From the NCBI GenBank assembly GCA_032164245.1, contig JAVMKO010000002.1, positions 179,868,920 to 179,932,919 of the forward strand: 64,000 bases of DNA, read 5' to 3'. Position 1 is the stretch's first letter. Each line of letters opens with the position of its first letter. A program made the position numbers and the translations under genes. Source of the DNA: Sternotherus odoratus (lineage: Eukaryota > Chordata > Testudines > Kinosternidae). Positions 32,433 through 43,927 of this stretch are shown piece after piece. Below the pieces are notes generated by a model. That model was given only the letters and a program-made list of their open reading frames with translations, ran no database searches and was not told where the DNA came from.

Positions 32433-35313
32433 TGTGAGGGCTGGGGTCCATCCTCATGGGCAGAAGGGTGGGCGTCCCCCGTCGGGTCTTGCAACAACCC
32501 GTGCTCGACCCCGAAGGCGAGCAGGGAGTTGCAGAAGGTTTGAGCTCGCCGGTAGGCCAGCATGTTTTGCTTCCTGAGCCCTATCCCCTCCCCCAAAAGG
32601 GCCTTCACGGCCTGGAGGATTTGATGGAAATCCCCCCAGCGCCGGAGGGCGAGCTGCACCTTCTCCCTCGAACCACAAGTGTCTCGTAGGAAGTGGCGCA
32701 GCTCTTCTCTCAGCGCGGAGGGGGATCTGGCAGCCGAGCGTCCGCTGCCTTCCGGTAGAGCCTTTGAAGGGATTTCGTGGCCCACTGAGATGAGTGATTG
32801 AGGCTGGGAACCCCGGCGCAGTCGCGCCGGGTGACCTGTCTCCTTTTCCGGTGTGGAAGGGAGCGGCGGAGGGGGTGACACAGCCCCCAGGTCCATGGGG
32901 GTTGGAGACTCAAGAACCACCCCCTGAGAGTCGTCCGAATGGCTCAATTGTGGGATGACCTCGGGGGTGGCAATAATGATGGAAGCGGAAGGGGCAGAGG
33001 ACGGGGCAGGAGTATGGACCAGGCTTGGGGCTGGGATGGGAGCGGGAACTGGATCTGTGATTGGGGCAGGAGAAAAGATCGGGGCAGGAGTGGGGGCTGG
33101 GGCTGGATCGGGTGAAGGGATAGGGAGGGGACCCGGATCGGGGTCGATGGACGGGGCTGGTTCGGGATAAGGGGCTGGGTTAGGGACAGGGGTTAATTTT
33201 TGGTCCGGGACAAGGGAGGTGGTAGGGACAGGGGTAGTATCAGGGTCTCCTCCAGCCAAGCTGCTGGGGTGCGGCTCCTCTCGACCCATGGGTGGGGTCG
33301 GAGGACTGGAAACAGGAGGGGGGCCTTCCTCGGTGCCGGGCGCGGGCGACTCAACAAGTGCATCGCCCGCAGCCACGGCATCGGGCGAGATGATAGCTTC
33401 AATTATGCCCCCCTCTGAAGGGGCGGCCGACTGCACGGTCTCTTCAGCACCCACTGACCCGAGACCCGGCTGCTCGGCATTGGCCGTCTCCCTGAGGGGC
33501 TCGGCGGCCTCTGCCACGTCGCCATTAGCAGTCGGGCAGGTGGGAAGGGTCAGGGGCGCCCCAAGGACCAGAGCAGGGGCTTCCTCCAAAGAAGAGCAGG
33601 GGGAAGAAGGGGGTGGTCGGGGCAAAGCATCACCCAGATCGAGGCCCGCTGGCAAGGGGTCGTCCTCCCCCTGGGTGAATGGGGTCAGACCCAGGGCCTC
33701 GATCTCATGATAGATGGGGGGGAGGGCGGTCTCTGTGGCCTCAGCAACCTCCCCTCCGGACACTGGGGCGGCAAGCGCCCCTGTGTCAATGATGGTAGGG
33801 GCAGGGGGGGCCGGTGGTGCGGGGTCTGAAGGAGCTCCCGCAGCAGCCCCCTCACAGGGAGGGTGATTGGCGGAGACGGGTTCATCTCCGGCCGCTGCCG
33901 TGGCCATAGCACCTGGCTCCGCTAGCTGTGCTTCGTCCGGGGTTGCGGCAGATGTTGTTGGGGGGCTAGCCCCCCGCAGCAGCTTTCGGGGGGCTACAGC
34001 TCCGTCCTCATCAGAGGGAGGGGAGCAGGTCTGCGTTCTGCGGACGGCGCGTTTCCCCCGGACGAGCACCCAGCCTTCTAAGGTGGAAGTGGAGGTGGAG
34101 GGCTGGTTAGTGGAGGCAGGGTCAGAGGTTGAAGGGTCCGGGTCCTGGGGTGGCACAGCGGGGGAAGGGGAAGCCTCCCCCTGGGGTGGACCCTCTCTCT
34201 CGGTTCCCAAGGACCCCGTCGCCCCCTCCCCTGTAGCGGGAGGGGCAGCAGTAGCGGTGGTGGTGGCTGGATCACCAGGGCCGCCGGCGATGACAGGGTC
34301 GGCACCCTCTCGGGTTGCGGGGGTTCCGGGCTCCCCTTCGGTCCGGGCCAGGGGGCAGTCCCTCCGGACGTGCCCCGTCGCCTGGCAAAGGAAGCACCGG
34401 GCCTCCCCCGTAGAATAGTGGATCTGGTGGTATGCGCCCTGGTGGGACACTAAAAAGGAACCCTCAGGGGCACCCCACCACGCGCTGCCGCCGGCAGTAC
34501 TTGGATCTGCACCTGCCGGCGGAAGGATAGAATATGGCGCAGGACAGGGTCCTTATAGCCCGAGGAGAGAGGGGTGATGACTGAAATGGGCTTCCCCAGG
34601 GTGGAGAGGGCGGGAAGCAGTGCAGCATTAGGGAGGCAGGGCTCGACGGAAGTTAAAACTACCCGTACGCCCAGGTCCTTCAGGGGATCTAAGGGGACGA
34701 ACACGCCCCCCACCGACATGCCCTTTTACACCGCCTCTTGGGCGGCGTCCTCCGATGCCAGGAAGAAGACCATCTTCCCGTACATCTTGGAGGCCGCCAC
34801 GATGTTTCTGGGCCCCACCACCCGCACCAGTGCTCGCGCGTATGTTTCTCCGTTGGGCGAGGCTGGCACCAGGTGACAACGGATCCCGTGCCTCCTGGTG
34901 AGCGAGTGGAAAGGGCCCCGTCCCCCAGAGATGGCAGTGGAGGCGGCGGGCGGGGCGGGCGGCGGGGCGGCGGCCACCTGGGCATACGCCCTGCGGGCCA
35001 GAGGGTCCCCAGAGCTGGTAGAGGGGATGGCTGGGGAAGGAGGGGCCGCGGCAGATGTCGATGCTGCAGCTGGTGGGGCGGCCCCACCCGGGGGAGGTGT
35101 TGTTTTCCGGGCGGGGCCTTTTACTTTTTTTCCCCCCTGGCCCTTCCTACCAGTGGAAGGGACGACCACGGCAGCTGCAGGGACCGGGCAGGAGCCAGTC
35201 GAGAGGGCGGCTGCAGGAGTGGGCGGGGGCAATGGCAAAGGGAGGGACGGGGCTGGGGCAATGGGGACTGGAGGAGGGGCAGGGGCAGGAATAGGGGCAG
35301 GGGTCTCCTCCAT
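32429..35313 (-). pseudogene. Tx1-like ORF1, copy 2; one stop and one frameshift
   Basis: ATG 35,313 (MEETPAPIPAPAPPPVPIAP) opens a Pro/Ala-rich N-terminus with a basic patch (GRKGQGGKKVKGPARKT). It runs into VVGPRNIVAASKMYGKMVFF before TAA at 34,726-34,728, where copy 1 has GAA. The next segment (34,719-34,450) holds VFVPLDPLKDLGVRVVLTSV and LSTLGKPISVITPLSSGYKD. A frameshift near 34,480 leads into a 673-residue open frame (34,450-32,429). That frame has the knuckle CFLCQATGHVRRDC, a long acidic, Pro/Ala-rich tail, and the conserved C-terminus (ELRHFLRDTCGSREKVQLAL to PQPSQ). The tail is intact here, so this copy is the better guide to the ancestral ORF1. Confidence 0.83.
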
Positions 35314-36899
35314 GACGATAAGGGGGTGGGAGGAGGCCCTATAGGAATAGAGGTAGGGGAGGGGGTAACCGCTCCTCCCCGCTAAACTGTAGGGGGGAGA
35401 GGAGGGTCTGGCGGAGGGGTTAAGCGAGGGAAAGGGCTAACCACTCCTCTCCGCCAGGCTGCAAGCAGGAGAGGAGGGTCCAATGAGGGGGGCTGGACAG
35501 GCAAGGGGGGGCTAACCGCTCCTCCCCGCTAGGCTGGAAGCAGGGGAGGAGGGTGCTGGCAGGGGTCAAGGGCGGGTACGGGGGATGAAACAAAGGTTCC
35601 GGCTCCTCCCGCTGCACTGGGAGGAGGAGGGGTTACGAAATCATGGGGTGAGGGGTGAAAGTGAGACTGACGGGGAGGGGGGCGCACAGGCACCTAAAGG
35701 GGAACGTGGGCACACGCGATGGAGGAGGGATACTAGAAAGGACTCGAGAGTAAAGGGCCTGGGTGGGAACACAAAATGGAGGCTAAAAAAGGGCGGGAAA
35801 CTGAAAACTCAAAGTTTGGGGCGGGGCCAGGAGTGAAACTAAGGGCTAGGGGAGGAAGGGCTGACCGAAAGAATCTTCCGGAAACACTAAGGGGTGGGTG
35901 GGGCAAACTAAAGGAAGGGAACAACTAAAGTAAAAAGGGGATTGAAAAATGGTTGGGAGGAGGTAGGGGGGGACCCCCACCAGCCAAACACAGCTGGGGG
36001 GGATTAGGAAAAGTCCAGGGTGGGGTGCGTGCGCCCACAGGTGCCTGTGCACCACACAGTCCTTGCTGTTCACAATCCCAGGTGTTTAAGGGGTGAGAGA
36101 AGCAGACACCCCCGTAGAGGGGCAAGGTCCAGGTCCAGGTGTTGGTGGGTTGGTGGAGGGGGCAGTGGTGGGTGTGGTGGTCCGGGGAGCAGATGGACAA
36201 GGGGGAGGGCTCTGTGCCTTTCCCCCGTGCTCCTCCTGGCAACAGCAATCCCACCACCCCAAGAGCACAGATGACAGAGTTACTCAGTCCAGTTGTAAAC
36301 CCCCTCCACAAAGTCCTTTGATGGACGTCTTCCCTCCTCACCTCCTCGACGGTAGCAGCAGCTTCAGGATGGTGGTGAGCAGCAGGTCGGTGGAGAGGCC
36401 CAGTGGTAGTAGGGGTGGTGGTGATGTCTGGGCCTCTCCCCCCCAGAGGCAGTGGGGGGGGCAGGCTAGCAGGCCTCCCCCCTGTTCTGCAACAGTCCTT
36501 TGTGGTGAGGGGGGGGGGGAGCTCAACCCAGCTGGTAACAGGCAAGGCAGTCCAAAGGGGGAGCTCCAGATGGTGGTGGTAGCAGCCACAGGGAAACAGT
36601 GGGGTGTGTGGGGGTGAGTATGTGTGTGGGGGTAGGAAAGTCCTGGCAATAGCGGCGGGGCCAGGTGGAGGGGGAAGGAAGGGGCTCCAGGGGGGGATGA
36701 TGTTAGCAGCAGCCCCTGCACCCCTAGGACCCCTTGTGAGCCTTCCCCTTGGCCCTGTGGGCTGGGGGTTTCCAGGCAGGAGCCTCTCCAGAAACTCCTG
36801 CCTTACCCCAGCCCTGCTTCCTTCCAGGTACCTGAGAAGCTCCTCACAGCAGCCAGGCCTGTCTGCTTCTCCAGGCAGAGGGGAGACCCGCACGAGAAG
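35314..36899 (-). promoter_or_regulatory. 5' UTR of LINE copy 2, with hairpin monomers
   Basis: GC-rich non-coding region collinear with 28,687-30,243. Three hairpin monomers (about 35,365-35,570) lie next to the ORF1 start. The GACCCCCACCAGCCAAACAC block found here (about 35,969-36,009) is the one copied into ORF1 of copy 1. A GT-rich stretch (36,600-36,635) is longer than in copy 1. The 5' end abuts segment A copy 3 at 36,900. Confidence 0.6.
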
Positions 36900-36981
36900 C
36901 AGCCTCAGGATGGGCACGTTTTGGTTTCCCAGGAGGTGGGTGGGCCTAAGCCCACCTGTTGCTGAAGTCCCTCCCCCAGCC
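36900..36981. repeat. 82-bp segment A, copy 3
   Basis: Follows the 5' end of LINE copy 2 with no intervening base and passes directly into the outer repeat's right arm (AGGTTGTGCTGTTGG). It is not followed by LINE 3' sequence, unlike copies 1 and 2. Confidence 0.9.
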
Positions 36982-37305
36982 AGGTTGTGCTGTTGGTGAG
37001 ACTGAGTGGTAGGCAACATATATGCACGGAAGGAGACTTGAGGTAAAGGTGAAGAGAAGTTTGAAGAAGCGGGGGACTGCTGTGGGGAAGTAGCCCAGGG
37101 AATTGTATTGTGTTTGGTGCCTGAAAGGTCAGCCATCTTAGCTGATTCTATTAGGGTCACTGGGGTGGAGCCCGGAGTAGAGTGTAGGCCCGGGCTCCCC
37201 CCCTTTCTACCTCCCCTAACTAATCACAGTGAGCCTCTGAGGCTAGCACAAACCACCTGGAAGTGCAGTACCCACAGGGACAAGGCCAAAGCTTTGCCAC
37301 AATAT

Positions 37306-39180
37306 ATTTTGCCTATTTCTTTAATATGATGAACATAACACATCAATATTTGTATATGATTCCATTCTCTCACAGGAGCAAATCGAATCTGAAGGAGGGT
37401 AAAGAAAGCACTGACCAAAGGTTACAGATCCTGCTCTTATCTGTCCAGGTGGAGTGGGTCCCCAAGCAGCAGAACACGTGTTTCTGCTAGGATGCTGGGA
37501 TTTGAAGGATGGTGCAAGCATGCAGGGGATTCCCTGCCTGGTGCAAAGCCTGGTTACATAGCAGTATTATCAGAGCTTGAGGGCAGAGGATGAGCAGGCT
37601 GGAGGAAAAAGGCAGGGATGGCCATGCTCCCTGCTGGAACTGTGAAGGCTGCTCCAGGTATTAAGATGCAGCAGTCTCAGTAGAGCTGCTCTTCTGCTTT
37701 TCAGTATTGTGAGGAGGACTACTCCCTACCTTCTCTGGTGCCTTTCCTCTGTGACTATCTGTATTACTCAGGCTGAGTACTGGAATATACGTTGAGCCAT
37801 TCACCACTGATCACTGATAAGAGTTCCATTCATTTCAGTGAGGTTTGGGTTGGACCTATAATGTATGTAAGGCTACTGATGAACTAACGTGTCTCCAGAA
37901 GGGACAATTAATCCACTGACAAAGGACTTTAGTCCATTGGGGTGACCATGATTGTAATACAAGATTTGTAAGAAGCCCACATGATCTACCTACAATAATA
38001 AAATGACACAGTTAAACAGCTGTACTCCATAGGCTGGGATATAATTAACCATCTTAACCTTCGAGGCTTTTAACCCATTCTAATTATTGTTCACATATAA
38101 ATGATTAGATCAAAACAGGAATGTTAATGACAAATTAACTAAGTTGGCTAAGAAAGTTTTTAAAAAATTGGGAGTGAAAGCCAAAATGGCTTGTTCTTCT
38201 CCACTGATTTCTGCCAATACATTATTATATAGTTTTCATTTATCAATTTCACTGCTTTTAGACTAACATTCATGAGTGGCAGGTTTTTAAGAGTTTTTGG
38301 TGCAGTTTTATGATTCGGTCACACGCCACAGAACTGATGAAATGATTGTGTTAAAAAGAGAGAGTTCATATTGTGGTTTTTTTGCCTAGTTTCACTAAAG
38401 ATGCTCAAACTCCCTAAGGGCAAATTGGGTTTTTCTTTGTACTTATGCAATTTCTCATTTTTGCATTACTAAATGTACATAGATGTATGGCTTCTTGGGT
38501 TGCTGTTTTAGATGGGGAAATATTTATGAAACTTAGAAGGAAGGAAAACTATTTATTGATTCATATATATAAGTACACACATTTGGGACTGATAAACTAT
38601 GTACTAAAAAAAGAACAGTAACACTCTCTGAATATGGAACATAAACCCCTAACAGTTTTATTTTCCCTATTCAGAAAGAAATACTGTTCTTTCTTCTGTG
38701 TAAAAACAGTCAGGTTTATATTGTGTACTTATGTGAAAAATCAATAGGGCTCTTGAAGACTAAAGGGAAAGTGAAACTGACTAGTGACAAATATGAACTT
38801 GCAGTGGGACCAACTCTTGTGATTTATCATGAGTTTCACAATATTTGGTGTGGGTTTTTTTTAATGCCCCAGCTCCTGGAGATGTGTGATGATGTGAGAA
38901 TCTGAGGTTTAATTTTTAAAAAGAATAACATTTTCTAGCCCTGATAGCTGCAGAGAAAAGCCTGAAAACATGAACCCTAAAGGCATGGAAACCAGAAGAC
39001 AAGGCAAAAAGCACCCAAAACTTACTGTTAAAAATCTCATTATTTTTAAGCCAACCTCACGTGTTTGCTGAGATTTTTTTGAATACTTGGGATTGGCAGT
39101 ACTGAAACTGACCCGTGTAACCTTACTGTCCAATGAGCTAAAATGTTAATTTAAGGTCAACTAGGATGAATCTTTTATAG
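37306..39180. other. AT-rich sequence without a recognisable gene
   Basis: No domain, transposon end or tandem repeat is recognised. Short frames such as 38,723-38,905 show no family features. Confidence 0.4.
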
Positions 39181-39332
39181 CAGCGCTATTCAAAGTGGTG
39201 GTCCGCGGACTGGTGCCGGTCCACGAGGCATTGGCTGCTAGTCCATGGCAAGTTTCCAGGAAAGAAAGAAAGAATAGTGTAATTTAAAAATTGCACCAGA
39301 ATTCCACCAAGAATAATATCAGTCGATAAAGT

Positions 39333-39820
39333 TGTTGCAAAAACTGCTTTACCTTTGGAGCTCAATCCCAATATACTCACAAAGGACAGACATTACTCAG
39401 TAGGTTTCTGGAAAATAAGATTTATTGCAAGCAATAGGAGTCAGAGGGGTTATTACCCAAACAACTGGCTCAGCTCAATGCAAGGCTGAGGCCTTTCTTA
39501 TACTCAGGTGTGAATAAGGGAGGGGGGCTTTCAATACACTTACACAGGTGATAACACTTAATGGCTATCACATCCATTGTTCAGTATTAATCTATGGCAT
39601 TTACATGTCTGGTAAACAGGAGGCCAGGACTCTTACGGGTACTCAGACACTATGACGCCTGCCCAGCTGTGGCAGGGTAAACATGAGTTTAAGATGCATG
39701 CCAGGCTAGAGGTTGAGAGTTCTCATATACAGGGAGTGAAAGTACAGTTTGAGACAGTTTTTAAAATCATACTACACAACATTCATAATACAGTTGTTTC
39801 TAAATTGCGTTATTCCAACA
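39333..39820 (-). mobile_element. Solo LTR inserted in the hAT relic
   Basis: 488 bp with ends TGTTGC...CCAACA and a 4-bp AAGT duplication (39,329-39,332 and 39,821-39,824). On the minus strand TATAAG (39,502-39,497) precedes AATAAA (39,426-39,421), as expected for LTR promoter and polyadenylation signals. No internal retroviral genes are attached. It is a different family from the LTR at 30,249-31,385. Confidence 0.75.
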
Positions 39821-40093
39821 AAGTTGACAATATTAAATAATATTCTGTTTTCAGAAGCACATATTATGATATTGATAATTATGCCATAGCTCTATAGCAT
39901 GTTTTGCATGAGATGCCTGGGCACGCGCTTACCCCACTCCTTCGCATATAAAGACCCCACCCCAACGGCAGTTACCATCAAGAAGTTGATTAAAGAGCAT
40001 CATACGGTCTTTAAAGATGTCTGCATGGAAATGCTGGGCGAGCCGGCGGCAAAGAAAGTGGGTCACTTGCCACTTTCAAATGACACTATAGCT

Positions 40094-40405
40094 CAGGGGT
40101 AGGCAACCTATGACATGCATGCCAAAGGCGGAACATGAGCTGATTTTCAGTGGCACTCACCGTGCCCGGGTCCTAGCCACTGGTCCCGTGGGACTCTGCA
40201 TTTTAATTTAATTTTAAATGAAGCTCCTTAAACATTTTAAAAACCTTATTTACTTTATATACAACAATAGTTTAGTTCTATATTAAAGACTTATAGAAAG
40301 AGACCTTTTAAAAACGTTAATATGTATTACTGGCATGTGAAACCTTAAATTAGAGTGAATAAATGAAGACTCGGCACACCACTTCTGAAAGGTTGCCATC
40401 CCCTG
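40094..40405. mobile_element. 312-bp hAT MITE inserted in transposase coding sequence
   Basis: The ends CAGGGGTAGGCAACC and, inverted from the right, CAGGGGATGGCAACC (13 of 15) are flanked by a perfect 8-bp CTATAGCT duplication (40,086-40,093 and 40,406-40,413). The interior is AT-rich and non-coding. Confidence 0.9.
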
Positions 40406-40960
40406 CTATAGCTCGACAAATTCACGATCTGGCTCATAATATGGAAGATCAGTTCATAGGACAGATTAAATTTGCAAAGTACTTTTCTTTGCAGCTTGAT
40501 GAATGTACAGATGTTGCTAATACGGCAGTTCTGATGGTGTATGTGCGCTATGAACATGAGGGCGATTTGAAGGAAGAGGGCTTTTTTTCTGCTTCATGCT
40601 GAATTGCACAAAAACTGCAATCGCGCCAAGAAAAGGTTGACCTGATAAAACATAAACCTGCCTTATTTGCCTCTCATTTATGTCACTGAAGATATCCAAA
40701 TTTACAATGTGGTTACACAAGTCTAAAACTGATGTAAATGAGATCAGAATCAGGACAGATATCTTTAATAGTGATAGTTCCAGGTCCCTTTTAAATTATA
40801 AAGACAAATTAACTACCACATTGAAATGGAAGATTTGTTCTTTCCTCTCTCATCACAAAGGATTGCTACTGACTCAGCACCATGTCTTTCAGTCAGTGAG
40901 GCAGTTTGGTAGTTGAGGAGAAGAGACAGATAGGGTGCCATTAAATCTAAATATCTGAAA

Positions 40961-41465
40961 GCTAAAACCCTTTGCCTTGCCCATAGGCAAGGTCCTCTGG
41001 CTCTTATTTTAAATCACATAAAAGCCAGCAACAAATGGAGAACTCACTAGCGGTCTTCAAATACAAAAGTAGGTTGGGTGCACTGTAAATAACTGACCCA
41101 TTTCAGGCTCTCTGTTCCATTGTCACATGCTAATTCCCTCTCCCAGGGTAAGTGGAAGAAAGAGTGACTAGTCAAAGAATCTTTTCAGGTTACAATGGAC
41201 CTGCATGACCATTAATATATAGCAGTAATTCTGTAATGAAAGAGGTCAAGCCACAACTCAACATCCCTAGCTTGTTTCCTGGGTGATCTTACTGATGGGC
41301 CCATTGAGGAGGGAATTTACAGCTGATCAAGATGTACTCCTTTCTAATGTCCACAGTTTCCTCATGGGAAATGCACAAGGAAATTAGTCAAAGGTGGTTT
41401 ACAAACTCCTACATGGGTCTGAATTATTTGGCTCTACTTTGATCAAACTAGAAAACTTTAACTTT
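40961..41465. other. No recognisable feature
   Basis: AT-rich sequence. I see no coding pattern or repeat ends. Confidence 0.4.
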
Positions 41466-41892
41466 TAGTGCTGAAGCCTTGTTTACACTAGAATGTTGCT
41501 CTGCTTTAATTATACCAGTGTAGAGCTAAAGGGGTGCACCTAGTGTGGGTATAGTTATATTGGTATAGCTATACCGTACAGGAAAGGGAATGACTCTACC
41601 GGTGTAATGTAAGGCCTTGGAAGTATACACTAGAAAGTATAGCTATTCTAGCAAACCCGCCTAGTGGAGTTGAGGTAATACTTGAAAAAAAGTGGTTTTG
41701 CCAGTATGGCTTATACCAGTTCTCTGAATAAAAATAGGCTCTACCAACAAAAGGACTTTATAACTGTATCTAACTAGGGCTTTTGACAGCATAGCTATGA
41801 TGGTTGGAGTGGGATTTTTCTGATACAGCGTTGCCGGCAAATCTTTCCATTGTAGGCCAGGCCTGAGTCACCTTTATAGTGGTAACACATTC
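41466..41892. mobile_element. Decayed MITE-like DNA element
   Basis: The left side GCCTTGTTTACACTAGAA and the right side GTAGGCCAGGCCTG resemble the terminal words of other elements in the window. The interior is rich in TATACCAGT and ATAGCTATA palindromic words. Ends and target duplication are not clear, so bounds are approximate. Confidence 0.42.
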
Positions 41893-43870
41893 TATAGTGG
41901 TACAGGGCTTTTACCAGTGTCACTATTTATGATAAAAAACCAACACACTCACATCCCTCAATGAAAGTTATGCTGATGAAACTTTCAAATGTAGAAAGCT
42001 GATATTCCTTTAATTACAATTCCTTGGGGAACCCTTTGTTCATTTCAGGACAGATTTTATGCAGGATCAAATTAGGATTGCTAAAAAATAATCATCAATA
42101 CTGGTGTGGGGCCAAAGTCTCTTCTGCATGAGCCCCCTTTTGCATTGCTTCACCTACTGCCCAGAGTGCCTAATGCCAGCTTGGCAGGACTCTGGAGGAT
42201 CAGCACAACAGACAGAGCTGCCATCTCAGTTCCTACCCTAACTCCCCACAGTCAGGATAGTGGGTGTGTCTTGGGGAAGTGAAGGCTTAGTTAGGGTGTC
42301 CCTATGCCCTGGCAATCTCCAGCAGCACAGAAAGGAACAGGTTGCCTCCTGGAGCAGACTGATGACTGCTATGTCTTGTGTTTGGAAGGAGCAGAACAGC
42401 ACAGAGTGGTCCCAGGACTGGGGCAAGGGATGGACAAGGTGAAACCTGAAGTTCTGGCTCCATGACATTAGACTGAGGTGAACAAGTCTGGAACTGGGCC
42501 TAATGCAACATGCTTTGTAGAAATAGCTCCCAGTGGCTTGGGATCAGGGCCTATAACTTAGCATTTCTGCCTTGCGTAGATGTTATTGGACTGTAAAATT
42601 ATTAATTACTAACATTAAACAAAATGAAGAACAATAGGCAAAACAGAGAGCCATCCTCAGAACTGGCTGTACTCCGCAGAACTTCCTGAATGGAAAAAAA
42701 ATCAGATGATTTTCAGTTAGTTGTTTGTGTGCTAAAGTCTTTGGCAGCTATGCCAATAAAGGCACTTAGAAATATCCCTAATAAAACCAAAACAAGCCAA
42801 ATGCTGCATTCAGCAGTTTCTTGCCTTTTGGGATCCAGTGCTATAGTATGTAATATTTACTTGTCAGATGTACTTTGGGATGGACTTTCCAGTGGAAATA
42901 ATCCCAGGAACAAAATGTCTGGCTCAGTAACAAGAGAGCTGCCAAGTATGAGCCACAGGTGGCTAGTATTGGCAGACAATCAAACCTTGGTTAAATTAAC
43001 ATCAATTAAAAATGGACAGAATTGTCCATCTGCTCAGTCAAGTAATGTAGGCAGCATGTAAAAAGGTCCAAATCATCTCCAAGGGGAAAATAATCATATT
43101 TACACTACATGCTACAGACTCAATATCCAATAAAAACTTCTACTGTACAAAAACAATCCAGAATTCTTGTGCCCAGACTTGTTATTGTGAAGCTTTTGTT
43201 ATAAAGAAGTAATTAGAAATATTTTAATGTTTATGGGGCACAATTAATTATCAAATTCTACAGTCCTTAAAGGAGTACAATGCTTATGGCAGGCCTGCTC
43301 CACTATGGACCATAGACTTGGCCCTTAAGTATGGCATTTGTTCTTCTCATTGTCACTGCAATACAATCCTGACTAGTGTTTGACTCTCTACACCGGGAGT
43401 TCTTAGTACAGGAAGACAGCTGGCTGTTGATTCGATTAGGATGTTTGGAGAGTGGATGCAAGGATCATGAAGATCGTGAAGATTCTACTGTACTTTGTGA
43501 TTAGCAGAGTTAGACTTGGAGGAAGTACATCCAAACATGGGAACACTCAAAACTACTGGGTACCACCATCTTGAGTAATACTTTTCCTTGTAATGGCAGC
43601 TCATCGTGAGGTAAACATAAAGTCATCTCAAATGCCAGCCTGATGGCCTTGCCAGCTGGGACTATCCAGCTGTTTTCTGCTCAGGATGATCTTCCTCTAC
43701 TGCAGTTTCCTCCTTTTAAAAGGCCTCTTCCTACTCCACATGATTGGCAGGGACAGAGGCAGGGCTAGCTCTGCTTACAGAGCATCTCTGGCCCCTTCCT
43801 CATCAGAATAGCCCCTCACAGCCTCCCCTAGGCTTTTTATTTTTTAAAGTGGTTGAAATTTAGTGGCATG
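41893..43870. other. AT-rich sequence without a recognisable gene
   Basis: The 123-residue frame at 42,690-43,061 has no recognisable domain, and no splice pattern supports it. Confidence 0.4.
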
Positions 43871-43927
43871 TGAAACACAGGAGGTCAGAAGAGATGATTT
43901 AATGGTCCATTCTGACCTCTATGAATT
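43871..43927 (+). repeat. CR1 3' tail
   Basis: ACACAGGAGGTCAGAAGAGA followed by ATGGTCCATTCTGACCTCTA is the CR1 3' signature, here very short. Confidence 0.6.

Larger units (their letters stand above)
31469..36899 (-). mobile_element. Tx1-clade LINE, copy 2 (internally deleted)
   Basis: Minus-strand copy, about 5.4 kb and collinear with copy 1: 5' UTR (36,899-35,314), ORF1 (35,313-32,429), shortened ORF2 (32,432-31,503) and a short 3' UTR. It lacks copy 1's duplicated ORF1 start, so its 5' half is the simpler, probably ancestral, layout. About 2.4 kb of ORF2 is missing. It has its own stops and substitutions throughout, so it is not a fresh duplicate of copy 1. Confidence 0.88.
21280..37301. 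mobile_element. Outer LTR-like repeat that hosts the nested LINE block
   Basis: The left end begins TGTGATGGAGTCAG (21,280) and the right end finishes GCTTTGCCACA (37,301). These form TG...CA inverted ends flanked by ATAT at 21,276-21,279 and 37,302-37,305. Without the inserted LINEs and LTR the element would be about 455 bp: 53 bp on the left, one 82-bp A segment, and 320 bp on the right (36,982-37,301). The right part contains GGAAGTAGCCCAGGGAATTG and GGAGCCCGGAGTAGAG, words I associate with an abundant turtle LTR-type repeat. The 4-bp duplication and TG/CA ends fit an LTR (solo). I see no internal retroviral region. It could instead be another element type with similar ends. Confidence 0.7.
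39181..40960 (+). pseudogene. hAT transposase relic (ZBED-like), interrupted twice
   Basis: The left end CAGCGCTATTCAAAGTGGTGG looks like a hAT terminus. Coding remnants on the plus strand include ITIKKL-like IKKLIKEHHTVFKDVC, LPLSNDTIA (39,899-40,093) and, after the inserted MITE, RQIHDLAHNMEDQF and YFSLQLDECTDVANTAVLMV (40,414-40,602). The LQLDE-TDV block with SNDTIARRI-type sequence before it is characteristic of the hAT transposases that gave rise to ZBED5/FAM200-like genes. With the MITE and one copy of its duplication left out, the frame continues across that site. Stops and frameshifts follow after 40,602. A solo LTR also splits the element upstream. I could not find the right terminus. 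Confidence 0.72.
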
